Part shown: in pieces, positions 5,620-16,575 of the stretch
Numbering within the stretch: position 1 is the first letter of the stretch
Layout: every line of letters starts with the position of its first letter
Assembly: GCA_963578625.1 (NCBI GenBank)
Contig: CAUZEO010000077.1
Span: 1 to 16,577 of the forward strand
Length of the DNA: 16,577 nt
Direction of reading: 5' to 3'
Source of the DNA: CAUZEO01 sp963578625
GTDB lineage: Bacteria; Verrucomicrobiota; Kiritimatiellia; SLOV01
Notes under the pieces: model-generated
Databases searched by the model: none
What the model was told of the DNA's origin: nothing
What the model saw: only the letters and a program-made list of their open reading frames with translations
Translations under genes and position numbers: made by a program

Positions 5620-8310
5620 ATGGAATCACACATTTACACGCCCGATACTTTGACGCTTCCGAACGGATCCTCGTACCTCTATTACAGCTTGAAGAGGTTG
5701 GAGGATTCGGGACACGGGTCTGTTTCCAGATTTCCCTATTCCGTTAAAATCCTGCTGGAATCTCTACTGCGCCTCCAGGACCATCCGGCATACGAGGAAC
5801 AGCACGTGGAGACTCTGGCGGGATGGTCGCCAACGGCATCGAACAGGGAGGAATTCCCGTACCTGCCCTCGAGGGTCCTCCTTCAGGATTTCACCGGGGT
5901 GCCCTGCGTCGTGGACTTGGCCGCACTTCGCAGCGGCCTGCAAGCATCGGGCTACGACCCGGCAGGGATCGAGCCGCAGATTCCTGTAGACCTGGTGATT
6001 GACCACTCCGTGCAAATCGACGAATACGGGGCCGAACCCGCCTTCAATCAAAATCTGCTTCGCGAGTTCGAACGGAATGAAGAGCGTTATATCTTTCTGA
6101 AATGGGGCCAACATGCATTCCGGAAACTCCGAGTCCTCCCACCCGGACTGGGCATCTGCCACCAGGTCAACATGGAGTATCTTGCGGGCTGCGTGACCGT
6201 CGACAAAGAGGGTGATGGGCTTCCGGTTGTTTACCCGGACACCCTGGTAGGTACCGACTCCCACACCACCATGATCAACAGCATGGGCGTGCTCGGATGG
6301 GGCGTCGGCGGCATCGAAGCAGAGGCCGCAATGCTGGGACAACCCATCCCCATGCTGTCCCCGGTAGTATCCGGCGTACGCCTGACGGGCGAAATTCAAC
6401 CCGGCGCAACCCCGACCGACGTGGCGCTTACCGTCACCCAAAAACTCCGCGAGAAAGGGGTGGTTGGCCAGTTCGTCGAATTCTTCGGTCCGGGACTGGA
6501 TGGGCTCACGCTGGCGGACCAGGCGCCGATTGCCAACATGGCTCCGGAGTACGGGGCCACGATCGGCTTTTTCCCCGTCGATGAATCCACCCTTCAGTAC
6601 TTGCGGGACACCGGCCGGCCCGAAGAGCAAGTCGAGCTTGTGGAGGCCTATTGCCGGGCCCAGGGCCTGTTCCGCACTCCCGATGGACCCGATCCAGAGT
6701 TTACTCATCTCATAGAGATCGACATGTCCGAGGTGGAACCCTCCGTCGCCGGCCCGAAACGGCCGCAAGACCGGGTATTTGTGCGCAACCTGAACTCCGA
6801 ATTCACGAACTCACTCACCGGCTCCAGGGAGGACCGGGGATTCGGCCTGGGAAGTGATGAAGTGAATACCACCGCGAAGGCGGGCGCATACGGCAACCTC
6901 AAGCACGGCTCGATCGTGATTGCCGCGATTACCAGTTGCACGAACACCTCCAACCCCCAGCTGATGCTCGGCGCAGGGCTCCTGGCCAAGCGCGCTGTTG
7001 AAAAGGGGCTCACGATCGAGCCCTATATCAAGACAAGCCTTGCCCCGGGCTCCCGGGTGGTCACTGAATACCTGAAACGGTCCGGACTCCTGCCCTACTT
7101 GGAGAAGCTTGGGTTTTATGTAGTCGCATACGGTTGTACGACCTGCATCGGCAACAGCGGCCCCTTGAAACCAGAAATTGAGGAGGCGATCAAGGAAAGC
7201 AACCTCGTCGTGGCCTCCGTGCTCAGTGGCAATCGGAATTTTGAAGGCCGCATCCACCCGCTCACCCAGGCAAACTATCTCTGCTCCCCTCCCCTCGTGG
7301 TCGCGTACGCGCTCAAGGGAACGGTCGAGGCTGATTTGATCAACGACCCGGTCGGCACCGGGAAAAACGGCGAGCCCGTCTACTTGAAAGAAATCTGGCC
7401 CAACCGGTCCGAAATCCAGGAATTGATCGAAAACTCGATTGATCCGCAATCCTATTCCAAACTTTACGACGACGTAGCCGGCGATCAATCCTGGAAGGAT
7501 CTCTCGAGTGAACCGAGCCGGGTCTACGACTGGAATCCCGATTCGACGTACATTCGGGAGCCGACTTTCTTCGATGGATTCGGAACGGAACTGCCTCCCC
7601 TTGAGGATGTGAAGGAGGCGGCGGTCTTCGGGTACTACGGTGATTTCATCACTACGGATCACATTTCACCCGCCGGCGCCATCCCGCTGGACAGCCCGGC
7701 CGCGGACTACCTGCGCGAGCACGGCGTGGAGCCCCGCGACTTTAACTCCTTTGGATCCCGCCGCGGAAATCACGAAGTGATGATGCGCGGCACGTTCGCC
7801 AACATTCGTATTCGAAACAAGCTTGCCGAGCGCGAGGGCGGATATACCCGGCACCACCCCACCGGAGAGCAAACGTCAATGTACGAAGCGGCGATGCGCT
7901 ACCGGGATCAGAAGACCCCGCTGGTGGTTCTTGCCGGAAAATTGTACGGCGCCGGATCGTCACGGGACTGGGCGGCCAAGGGCACCTACCTGCTTGGCGT
8001 ACGCGCCGTGATCGCGGAAAATTTTGAAAGGATTCATCGCAGCAACCTGGTGGAGATGGGGGTGCTGCCCCTGGAGTTTCAACCCGGCGAATCGGCGAAG
8101 TCCCTGGGGCTGACCGGGAGCGAGAACTTCACCATCACCGGGATCGCGCAGGACCTGGCACCGAGAAAAACGCTTCGCGTGAAAGCGGACAACAACGAGT
8201 TCGACGTATTATGCCGGATCGATTCCGCGATCGAGGTGGAGTACTACCGGCACGGCGGGATTCTGCAGTATGTCCTGCGAGATGTGATGAGCGAGTTGCA
8301 GGCGGTGTAA
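5620..8310 (+). CDS. acnA: Aconitate hydratase A (monomeric aconitase)
   Basis: The 896-residue product matches the size of AcnA/IRP1-type aconitase, which interconverts citrate and isocitrate through cis-aconitate in the TCA cycle (cytoplasm, one [4Fe-4S] cluster). All three cluster ligands are present: Cys440 in TSCTN and Cys506/Cys509 in YGCTTCIG. Other family signatures are DSHTTMINSMGVLGWGVGG (about 210-228), GDFITTDHISPAGAI before the swivel domain (about 675-690), FNSFGSRRGNHEVM (about 708-721) and YGAGSSRDWAAKG (about 776-788) with the active-site Ser/Arg. The ATG at 5620 is chosen because the N-terminus aligns with other AcnA proteins (LYYSLKRLEDSG); a modest GAGAGA site precedes it. 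No other TCA genes are nearby. A repeat element and a hairpin lie upstream and another repeat cluster downstream. Relatives can be bifunctional with 2-methylcitrate metabolism (AcnD/AcnM type), which I cannot exclude, but the overall sequence is AcnA-like. Confidence 0.97.
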   Translation: MESHIYTPDTLTLPNGSSYLYYSLKRLEDSGHGSVSRFPYSVKILLESLLRLQDHPAYEEQHVETLAGWSPTASNREEFPYLPSRVLLQDFTGVPCVVDLAALRSGLQASGYDPAGIEPQIPVDLVIDHSVQIDEYGAEPAFNQNLLREFERNEERYIFLKWGQHAFRKLRVLPPGLGICHQVNMEYLAGCVTVDKEGDGLPVVYPDTLVGTDSHTTMINSMGVLGWGVGGIEAEAAMLGQPIPMLSPVVSGVRLTGEIQPGATPTDVALTVTQKLREKGVVGQFVEFFGPGLDGLTLADQAPIANMAPEYGATIGFFPVDESTLQYLRDTGRPEEQVELVEAYCRAQGLFRTPDGPDPEFTHLIEIDMSEVEPSVAGPKRPQDRVFVRNLNSEFTNSLTGSREDRGFGLGSDEVNTTAKAGAYGNLKHGSIVIAAITSCTNTSNPQLMLGAGLLAKRAVEKGLTIEPYIKTSLAPGSRVVTEYLKRSGLLPYLEKLGFYVVAYGCTTCIGNSGPLKPEIEEAIKESNLVVASVLSGNRNFEGRIHPLTQANYLCSPPLVVAYALKGTVEADLINDPVGTGKNGEPVYLKEIWPNRSEIQELIENSIDPQSYSKLYDDVAGDQSWKDLSSEPSRVYDWNPDSTYIREPTFFDGFGTELPPLEDVKEAAVFGYYGDFITTDHISPAGAIPLDSPAADYLREHGVEPRDFNSFGSRRGNHEVMMRGTFANIRIRNKLAEREGGYTRHHPTGEQTSMYEAAMRYRDQKTPLVVLAGKLYGAGSSRDWAAKGTYLLGVRAVIAENFERIHRSNLVEMGVLPLEFQPGESAKSLGLTGSENFTITGIAQDLAPRKTLRVKADNNEFDVLCRIDSAIEVEYYRHGGILQYVLRDVMSELQAV

Positions 8311-8321
8311 TCTATAAAATT

Positions 8322-8466
8322 CGTTCATCTTTGTCTTGATTCTTGTCCCGATCACTTTCGACTCGACGAAGGCCCGAACAAGGAGAGGATCCGATTCTTT
8401 GTCTTCATCTTTGTCTCGATCCTTGTCGATTCGACAAAGATCCGGACAAGGATTGGGACAAAGATT
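8322..8466. repeat. Two tandem copies of a GACAAGGAT / ATCTTTGTC palindromic repeat
   Basis: Copy two has the arms at 8407-8427 and 8445-8465 (ATCTTTGTC...ATCCTTGTC and GACAAGGAT...GACAAAGAT), pairing at 18 of 21 positions around a 17-base loop. Copy one starts at 8324 with the same TTCATCTTTGTCT opening and has a more degraded right half (CGAACAAGGAGAGG). The unit is built from shorter GACAAGGA/GACAAAGA words on both strands. It fills almost the whole 168 nt gap between acnA and the thioesterase gene. It resembles interspersed intergenic repeats; it may also stabilise the acnA mRNA end. No T-run terminator is present. Confidence 0.75.
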
Positions 8467-8478
8467 AGATCTGCGAGT

Positions 8479-8880
8479 ATGACAAACATACGCAGACATC
8501 TCCCCGAAACCTACCTCTTCACCAACGATCTGCCGGTTCGCGTCACGGATCTCAACTATGGAAATCACCTGGGCAACGACACATTCGTAGCCTGCCGGCA
8601 TGAAGCACGGGCCCGCTGGCTTCATCAATATACATGGACCGAACTCGACATGAATGGCTCGGGCCTGATCATGGTGGAACTCGCAGTCCGTTGTTCCAAA
8701 GCCGCGGCGGTGTTCGGCGACACGCTGCGCATCAAACTGGCCGTACAGGAATGGACTCCCTGCGGATTCACGCTCGTGTACAACCGACGGACACACTTCG
8801 ACGCTGGTCTCATCCTGGCCGAACAGCGTCTCGTCGATCACGGCGGGAAGATCTTTCTCTCCACCAGCTTTTCGGTGTAA
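8479..8880 (+). CDS. Thioesterase family protein (4HBT-type hotdog fold)
   Basis: The 133-residue product is the size of a single hotdog domain, the fold of 4-hydroxybenzoyl-CoA-type acyl-CoA thioesterases. The N-terminal region carries the family signature VRVTDLNYGNHLGND (residues 20-34), with Asp24, the Gly29-His30 pair and Asn33 in the region that forms the active site in relatives, followed by the long helix (FVACRHEARARWLHQ) and the beta-strand segments GSGLIMVELAVRCSKAA and FGDTLRIKLAV. It therefore probably hydrolyses an acyl-CoA or related thioester in the cytoplasm; the substrate is not evident. The ATG at 8479 has a weak GCGAG upstream. The gene runs convergently with rpsA, with only 37 nt between the stops and no clear terminator there. 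Confidence 0.88.
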   Translation: MTNIRRHLPETYLFTNDLPVRVTDLNYGNHLGNDTFVACRHEARARWLHQYTWTELDMNGSGLIMVELAVRCSKAAAVFGDTLRIKLAVQEWTPCGFTLVYNRRTHFDAGLILAEQRLVDHGGKIFLSTSFSV

Positions 8881-8917
8881 CCGTCATGCGATCAATGTAG
8901 ATACTCGGGCGTCCTCA

Positions 8918-10672
8918 TCACTCCTCCTGCCCGGGCTTCCACTCCTCTTCGTCGCCGAGAGCATCGTCGAATGCGCCGGCTAAGTCCACGAGGTCTTCGC
9001 CCGGGCGCAGGCCCTGGAGCATTTCCTCGGAAACTTCGAAGTCTTCGTCGGCGACTTTGGCAGCCTTGATGCTGAGACCGATTCGGCGCTCGACCGGATC
9101 AATTTTGATCACGCGGGCTTCCACCTCTTCGCCGGGTTTCAACACGTCGCGTACTTTCTGCACCCGGTCTTCGCGGATCTGGCTGATGTGGACGAGTCCG
9201 TCGATCCCTTCCTCGAGTTCGATGAAGGCGCCGAAAGAGGCGAGCTTGTTCACTTTTCCGGATACAAGTTGGCCGACCTGGTACTTGGAAGAGATCGCGG
9301 CCCACGGGTCTTCCTGGGCTTGCTTCAGTCCCAGGCTGATTCGCTGCTGGCCAGGGTCGACTTCGAGAACAACGCTGTCCACGTGGTCCCCTTTTTTCAG
9401 CGTTTCGGACGGATGGTTCACCTTTCGGGTCCAGGACATGTCTGAGACGTGAATCATCCCGTCGATCCCCTCTTCCAACTCGACGAAAGCGCCGTACGAA
9501 GTGAAGTTGCGGACGGTACCGCTGACGCGTGCACCGATGGGGTAGCGTTCGGAAACCTGGTCCCACGGATTGGCCTCCGTCTGGCGAATGCCGAGGGATA
9601 TTTTCTGCTCATCCTTGTTAATGCTGAGCACGACGGCATCTACTTCGTCGCCCACTTTTAGCACATCGGAGGCACGGGCGACCCGCTTTCTCCAGGAGAG
9701 TTCAGAAACATGAACCATGCCCTCGACACCTTCCTCGATTTCAATAAAGGCGCCATACGGCACAAGGTTGACGACTTTTCCTCGTATACGGCTGTTGACC
9801 GGGTATTTCCCCGCGATGTCTTCCCATGGGTTCCGAGTCTTCTGCTTCAAGCCGAGAGAGATTCGCTCCTTCTCCAGATCGATATCCAGTACCAGGACAT
9901 CCAGTTCCTGTCCCACGCTGAGCAATTCGGAAGGATGATTGATCCGTCCCCAGCTCATATCCGTGATATGCAGGAGTCCGTCCATGCCATTGAGATCGAT
10001 GAACGCGCCAAAATCGGTGATGTTCTTGACGATGCCGTTTCGCGACTGGCCGATCTGAATTTCAGTGAGGAGCGCTTTTTTCTGTTCGCGGCGCTGTTCT
10101 TCCAGAAGTTCCCGGCGGGAGAGCACGATATTGCGCCGCTCGAGATTGATTTTGAGAACCTTGAACGAGTAGGTCTTGCCATAATATTCGTCCGGATTGC
10201 GGACCGGCACGACGTCCGCCTGGGAACCGGGCAGGAAAGCGTCCACGCCGACATCGACGATAAATCCGCCTTTTACGCGGTTTCGAATGGTGCCCTCGAT
10301 TTCTCCGCCTTCTTCGCAGGTTTCGAGGACGTTGTCCCAGCTTCGCTGCAGTTCGGCACGCGCTTTACTGAGAACGACCATTCCTTCATCGTTCTCAAGA
10401 TCTTCGAGGAGCACCTCGATTTCGTCGCCGTCCTTGAGGTCGCCGATGTTGCGGAACTCGTTACTGGGGATGAGACCCTCCGACTTGTACCCGATGTCGA
10501 CAAGGACTTCGTTGGCTCGGATTTCAAGAATCCGACCGGTTACGATGGAACCGGCGGAAAAGTTTTTGAGGGATTCTTCGTAGAGGGCAATGATCTCGTC
10601 CTTTTTTTCCGCGGAAAAATCGGAGAGGTCGAAATCAATCTTTTGTTTCTCGACGGTGTCTTGGTCACTCAT
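8918..10672 (-). CDS. rpsA: 30S ribosomal protein S1
   Basis: The 584-residue product has six S1 RNA-binding (OB-fold) domains at about residues 40-105, 123-188, 207-276, 293-363, 380-450 and 467-537, then an acidic tail (DDALGDEEEWKPGQEE). Domains 3 to 6 show the classic FGAFIDL/YGAFIEI...GLLHITDMSW/GMVHVSELSW pattern; domains 1 and 2 are the more divergent ones that dock S1 on the ribosome in E. coli. The size matches six-domain S1 (557 in E. coli). S1 unfolds mRNA and helps initiation, especially on weak Shine-Dalgarno sites. The ATG at 10672 is chosen from the N-terminus; the leader just before it (CTCCAGACAAAATT) lacks a Shine-Dalgarno sequence, as is known for E. coli rpsA. The gene lies downstream of the rRNA operon in the same direction but beyond a strong terminator, so it probably has its own promoter in 10673-10804. 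Confidence 0.97.
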   Translation of the reverse strand: MSDQDTVEKQKIDFDLSDFSAEKKDEIIALYEESLKNFSAGSIVTGRILEIRANEVLVDIGYKSEGLIPSNEFRNIGDLKDGDEIEVLLEDLENDEGMVVLSKARAELQRSWDNVLETCEEGGEIEGTIRNRVKGGFIVDVGVDAFLPGSQADVVPVRNPDEYYGKTYSFKVLKINLERRNIVLSRRELLEEQRREQKKALLTEIQIGQSRNGIVKNITDFGAFIDLNGMDGLLHITDMSWGRINHPSELLSVGQELDVLVLDIDLEKERISLGLKQKTRNPWEDIAGKYPVNSRIRGKVVNLVPYGAFIEIEEGVEGMVHVSELSWRKRVARASDVLKVGDEVDAVVLSINKDEQKISLGIRQTEANPWDQVSERYPIGARVSGTVRNFTSYGAFVELEEGIDGMIHVSDMSWTRKVNHPSETLKKGDHVDSVVLEVDPGQQRISLGLKQAQEDPWAAISSKYQVGQLVSGKVNKLASFGAFIELEEGIDGLVHISQIREDRVQKVRDVLKPGEEVEARVIKIDPVERRIGLSIKAAKVADEDFEVSEEMLQGLRPGEDLVDLAGAFDDALGDEEEWKPGQEE

Positions 10673-10804
10673 AATTTTGTCTGGAGTTCAGTTCTGCAGT
10701 TTCCGGGCGTTGGTTTACGTGATCCGCATTCGGGCAGCCCTCGCACCCGTCGGCGGAATTTCAGTTTTTAAGCTTCGACGTCCAATCGAAAATCGAAAAT
10801 TAAA
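10673..10804 (-). other. rpsA leader / promoter region
   Basis: This stretch lies between the rRNA operon terminator and the rpsA start and should carry the rpsA promoter and 5' leader. I find only a poor candidate (TTGGAC, then TGAAAT 16 nt later on the minus strand), which I do not regard as evidence. Part of the stretch (10785-10803) is the AT-rich repeat listed separately. Confidence 0.4.
10785..10803. repeat. AT-rich mini-repeat copy after the rRNA terminator
   Basis: Reads AATCGAAAATCGAAAATTA. It is built from the same AAAATC-like words that recur in the spacers of the rRNA operon at 14210-14275 and 14785-14828. Confidence 0.5.
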
Positions 10805-10847
10805 ACAGAAAAGGGCCGGGGCCTCGGCAGTGGACTGCCTCGGCCCC
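10805..10847 (-). terminator. Intrinsic terminator of the rRNA operon
   Basis: On the minus strand, 14 nt after the 5S gene, GGGGCC-GA-GGCAGT and ACTGCC-GA-GGCCCC (10818-10847) form a long stem with an internal tandem G-A mismatch and a two- to four-base loop. It is followed by CCCTTTTCTGTTTT, a T-rich tail. Position and form fit a strong terminator separating the rRNA operon from rpsA. Confidence 0.85.
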
Positions 10848-10860
10848 GTCCAAAAAAATA

Positions 10861-10975
10861 TCCGGCGACGAGCTACTCTCCCATGGCCTAGCGCCACAGT
10901 ACCATCGCCGCTGAGGAGCTTAACTTCCGTGTTCGGAATGGGTACGGGTGTGACCTCCTCGCTATGGTCGCCGAA
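10861..10975 (-). rRNA. rrf: 5S ribosomal RNA
   Basis: About 115 nt, transcribed right to left. The ends pair over nine base pairs (TTCGGCGAC with GTCGCCGGA, helix I). The conserved internal 5S segments CACACCCGTACCCATTCCGA and GAACACGGAAGTTAAGC are present. It lies downstream of the 23S gene and just before the operon terminator. Confidence 0.97.
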
Positions 10976-11069
10976 AATCTGTTTCGATTCTGGTTTTTTG
11001 AAGCTGGGTTTGAATCCAAGTGATCCAAGTCCAACCTGAAAAAAGTTCAGATCGAAAACTAAAATAAAA

Positions 11070-11090
11070 CAATGCATAGGGCATAAAGCG
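11070..11090 (-). ncRNA. 3' arm of the 23S rRNA processing stem (23S-5S spacer)
   Basis: On the minus strand CGCTTTATGCCCTATGCATTG pairs with CAATTGCATAGGGTATAGAGCG at 14162-14184, just upstream of the 23S gene, giving about 20 base pairs with two G-U pairs and one bulge. Such helices enclosing pre-23S are the usual RNase III substrates. A second local hairpin (CCCGA...TCGGG type, 11100-11123) lies between it and the 23S end. Confidence 0.8.
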
Positions 11091-11141
11091 TCTGCCGCGA
11101 CCCGACCCACAAGGGATCGGGCCGACGACAAACCGAAATAG

Positions 11142-14113
<2,972 letters not shown>

Positions 14114-14161
14114 AAAATTAAATTCAGTCAACATGTTATCGAGTTATCTCGACAATGAGTT

Positions 14162-14184
14162 GCGCTCTATACCCTATGCAATTG
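14162..14184 (-). ncRNA. 5' arm of the 23S rRNA processing stem
   Basis: Complementary across the whole 23S gene to 11070-11090 (see that entry). It partly overlaps the spacer boxA, so boxA lies at the base of the helix. Confidence 0.8.
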
Positions 14185-14195
14185 TCAAAGAACAA
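14181..14195 (-). promoter_or_regulatory. Spacer boxA antitermination element before 23S
   Basis: Reads TTGTTCTTTGACAAT on the minus strand, close to the boxA consensus (TGCTCTTTAACA in E. coli, TGTTCTTTGAAAA in Bacillus) that loads the Nus antitermination complex. Bacterial rRNA operons commonly have boxA both in the leader and before 23S. Confidence 0.7.
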
Positions 14196-14209
14196 AGAAA
14201 TTTTTGAGT

Positions 14210-14275
14210 CTTGATTTTTGATTTTTGATGGCCGTCTTCAGCCAATCAAAAATCGGAAATCAAAAATCAAAAATT
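14210..14275. repeat. AT-rich mini-repeat forming an inverted repeat in the tRNA-Ile/23S spacer
   Basis: The left arm GATTTTTGATGGC (14217-14229 and following) pairs with GCC-AATCAAAAATC on the other side of an 8-base loop; the right side then continues with further AAATCAAAAATC units. The same word family appears at 14785-14828 and 10785-10803. Confidence 0.65.
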
Positions 14276-14318
14276 GCTTTTCCCGTGGCCGCCTTCGCAC
14301 CCCGCTTCTCGCGAAGGC

Positions 14319-14395
14319 TGGTGGGCGTACCTGGACTTGAACCAGGGACCTCATCCTTATCAGGGATGCGCTCTAACCAGCTGAGCTACACGCCC
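14319..14395 (-). tRNA. tRNA-Ile (anticodon GAU)
   Basis: 77 nt including an encoded CCA. Acceptor GGGCGTG pairs with TACGCCC (last pair G-U); D-arm GCTCAGCTGGTTAGAGC; anticodon stem CATCC/GGATG around the loop CTGATAA, so the anticodon is GAT; T-arm CCTGG-TTCAAGT-CCAGG. It lies between tRNA-Ala and 23S in the rRNA spacer. Confidence 0.97.
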
Positions 14396-14396
14396 G

Positions 14397-14410
14397 ATCC
14401 CATTTGGGAT
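14397..14410. repeat. Small palindrome in the tRNA-Ala/tRNA-Ile gap
   Basis: ATCCCA-TT-TGGGAT is a perfect 6 bp inverted repeat immediately 5' of tRNA-Ile. The rest of the 50 nt gap (GGATTTCGAATTTCC-like words) resembles the AT-rich repeat units found in the other spacers. Confidence 0.45.
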
Positions 14411-14445
14411 TTCGAATTTCCGATTTCGGCAATCCAAAACTAGAA

Positions 14446-14518
14446 TGGAGGCAACCGGGCTCGAACCGGTGACCCCCAGCTTGCAAAGCTGATGCTCTCC
14501 CAACTGAGCTATGCCCCC
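14446..14518 (-). tRNA. tRNA-Ala (anticodon UGC)
   Basis: 73 nt. Acceptor GGGGGCA pairs with TGCCTCC with one G-U; D-arm AGCTCAGTTGGGAGAGC; anticodon loop TTTGCAA gives TGC; T-arm ACCGG-TTCGAGC-CCGGT. The discriminator A is followed by TTC, so the 3' CCA is not encoded and must be added by the nucleotidyltransferase. It is the first tRNA after 16S. Confidence 0.97.
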
Positions 14519-14604
14519 GTAAATTCGGCCTCGGAGCGAATCTCAGGCCCCCGTTCCACCGCCAGGGGCAGTGTCCCGATTGCCGTGAATTCCTCCCCAC
14601 GGTC

Positions 14605-14646
14605 TCAAAATATTCTGTGCGTTTTCGATCCAGAACTGATGCGACT
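14605..14646 (-). ncRNA. 3' arm of the 16S rRNA processing stem
   Basis: On the minus strand this 42 nt stretch (AGTCGCATCAGTTCTGGATC..., ending GCACAGAATATTTTGA) is nearly identical to the plus strand of the leader at 16520-16563, which means the two transcribed RNAs are complementary across the whole 16S gene. The mismatches are few and several become G-U pairs. This is the expected form of an RNase III processing stem. Confidence 0.85.
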
Positions 14647-14687
14647 CGCACTCACTCGCGCGTTTTCATGCCGTCCAATAGCAGATC

Positions 14688-14703
14688 CGGTACCGAAGTA
14701 CCG
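14688..14703 (-). ncRNA. UUCG tetraloop hairpin in the 16S-tRNA-Ala spacer
   Basis: The minus strand reads CGGTAC-TTCG-GTACCG, a perfect 6 bp stem closed by the unusually stable C(UUCG)G tetraloop. It lies inside the 16S processing stem and probably folds locally in the precursor. Confidence 0.65.
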
Positions 14704-14711
14704 TTCCACAA

Positions 14712-14733
14712 CATCTGGCCCAAGGGCTAGATG
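14712..14733 (-). ncRNA. Second local hairpin in the 16S-tRNA-Ala spacer
   Basis: CATCT-A-GCCC-TT-GGGC-C-AGATG on the minus strand pairs over nine base pairs with one A-C mismatch, directly next to the UUCG hairpin. Confidence 0.55.
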
Positions 14734-14784
14734 CTTGTCCATATCGTCAGAATTTTCAATAGGCAACCTTCGAGCCCCAACCGC

Positions 14785-14828
14785 GGAAATCCGCAATCGA
14801 AATCCAAAAATCAAAAATCAAAAATCCG
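14785..14828. repeat. AT-rich mini-repeat array just after 16S
   Basis: Three AAAATC/AAAAATC units in a row (CCAAAAATC-AAAAATC-AAAAATC) preceded by two degenerate CGAAATC/GGAAATC-like units. The same word family lies in the tRNA-Ile/23S spacer and after the operon terminator. Confidence 0.6.
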
Positions 14829-14833
14829 TCAGA

Positions 14834-16417
<1,584 letters not shown>

Positions 16418-16435
16418 AAAAGTTCACGTCGCCCC

Positions 16436-16447
16436 AGTCCGAAGACC
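16436..16447 (-). ncRNA. Small UUCG hairpin in the 16S leader
   Basis: GGTC-TTCG-GACT on the minus strand forms a 4 bp stem (outer pair G-U) with a C(UUCG)G loop about 20 nt before mature 16S. Between it and the processing stem lies a very AT-rich stretch (16461-16482). Confidence 0.45.
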
Positions 16448-16519
16448 AAAGCGATCGATCCATATATTTATTAATTTATTTAAGGAACGTTCATGAGCTC
16501 GCACGAGTTATATCGCACA

Positions 16520-16563
16520 AGTCGCATCACTTCTGAATCGAAGTAATGCACAGAATATTCTGA
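16520..16563 (-). ncRNA. 5' arm of the 16S processing stem, with a competing local hairpin
   Basis: This 44 nt leader segment is complementary to 14605-14646 in the spacer (see that entry). The same bases also form a local hairpin: GCATTACTTC-GATTCA-GAAGTGATGC (16524-16549, 10 bp with one G-U), and CAGAATATTCTG (16551-16562) is a perfect 12-base palindrome. The local and long-range foldings exclude each other. Confidence 0.8.
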
Positions 16564-16575
16564 TTTCAAAGAACC
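16563..16575 (-). promoter_or_regulatory. Leader boxA antitermination element
   Basis: Reads GGTTCTTTGAAAT on the minus strand, matching boxA of rRNA leaders and similar to the spacer boxA at 14181-14195. The rRNA promoter itself must lie to the right of the window. Confidence 0.65.

Noticed and set aside
5764..7662. Long minus-strand frames (334 and 283 codons) opposite acnA
   Set aside because: Antisense shadows of a clear aconitase gene, without signatures or ribosome sites of their own.
8881..8917. Bidirectional terminator between the convergent thioesterase and rpsA genes
   Set aside because: The 37 nt gap has no stem-loop with a T-run in either direction.
9710..10771. A 353-codon open frame on the plus strand opposite rpsA
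   Set aside because: It is an antisense shadow of the S1 gene; the translated sequence mirrors S1 codons and shows no domain, while S1 is unmistakable on the other strand.
14210..14828. Possible CRISPR-like or tandem array of AAAAATC units
   Set aside because: Units are only 7-8 bases, have no regular spacers, and lie inside rRNA operon spacers; no cas genes nearby.
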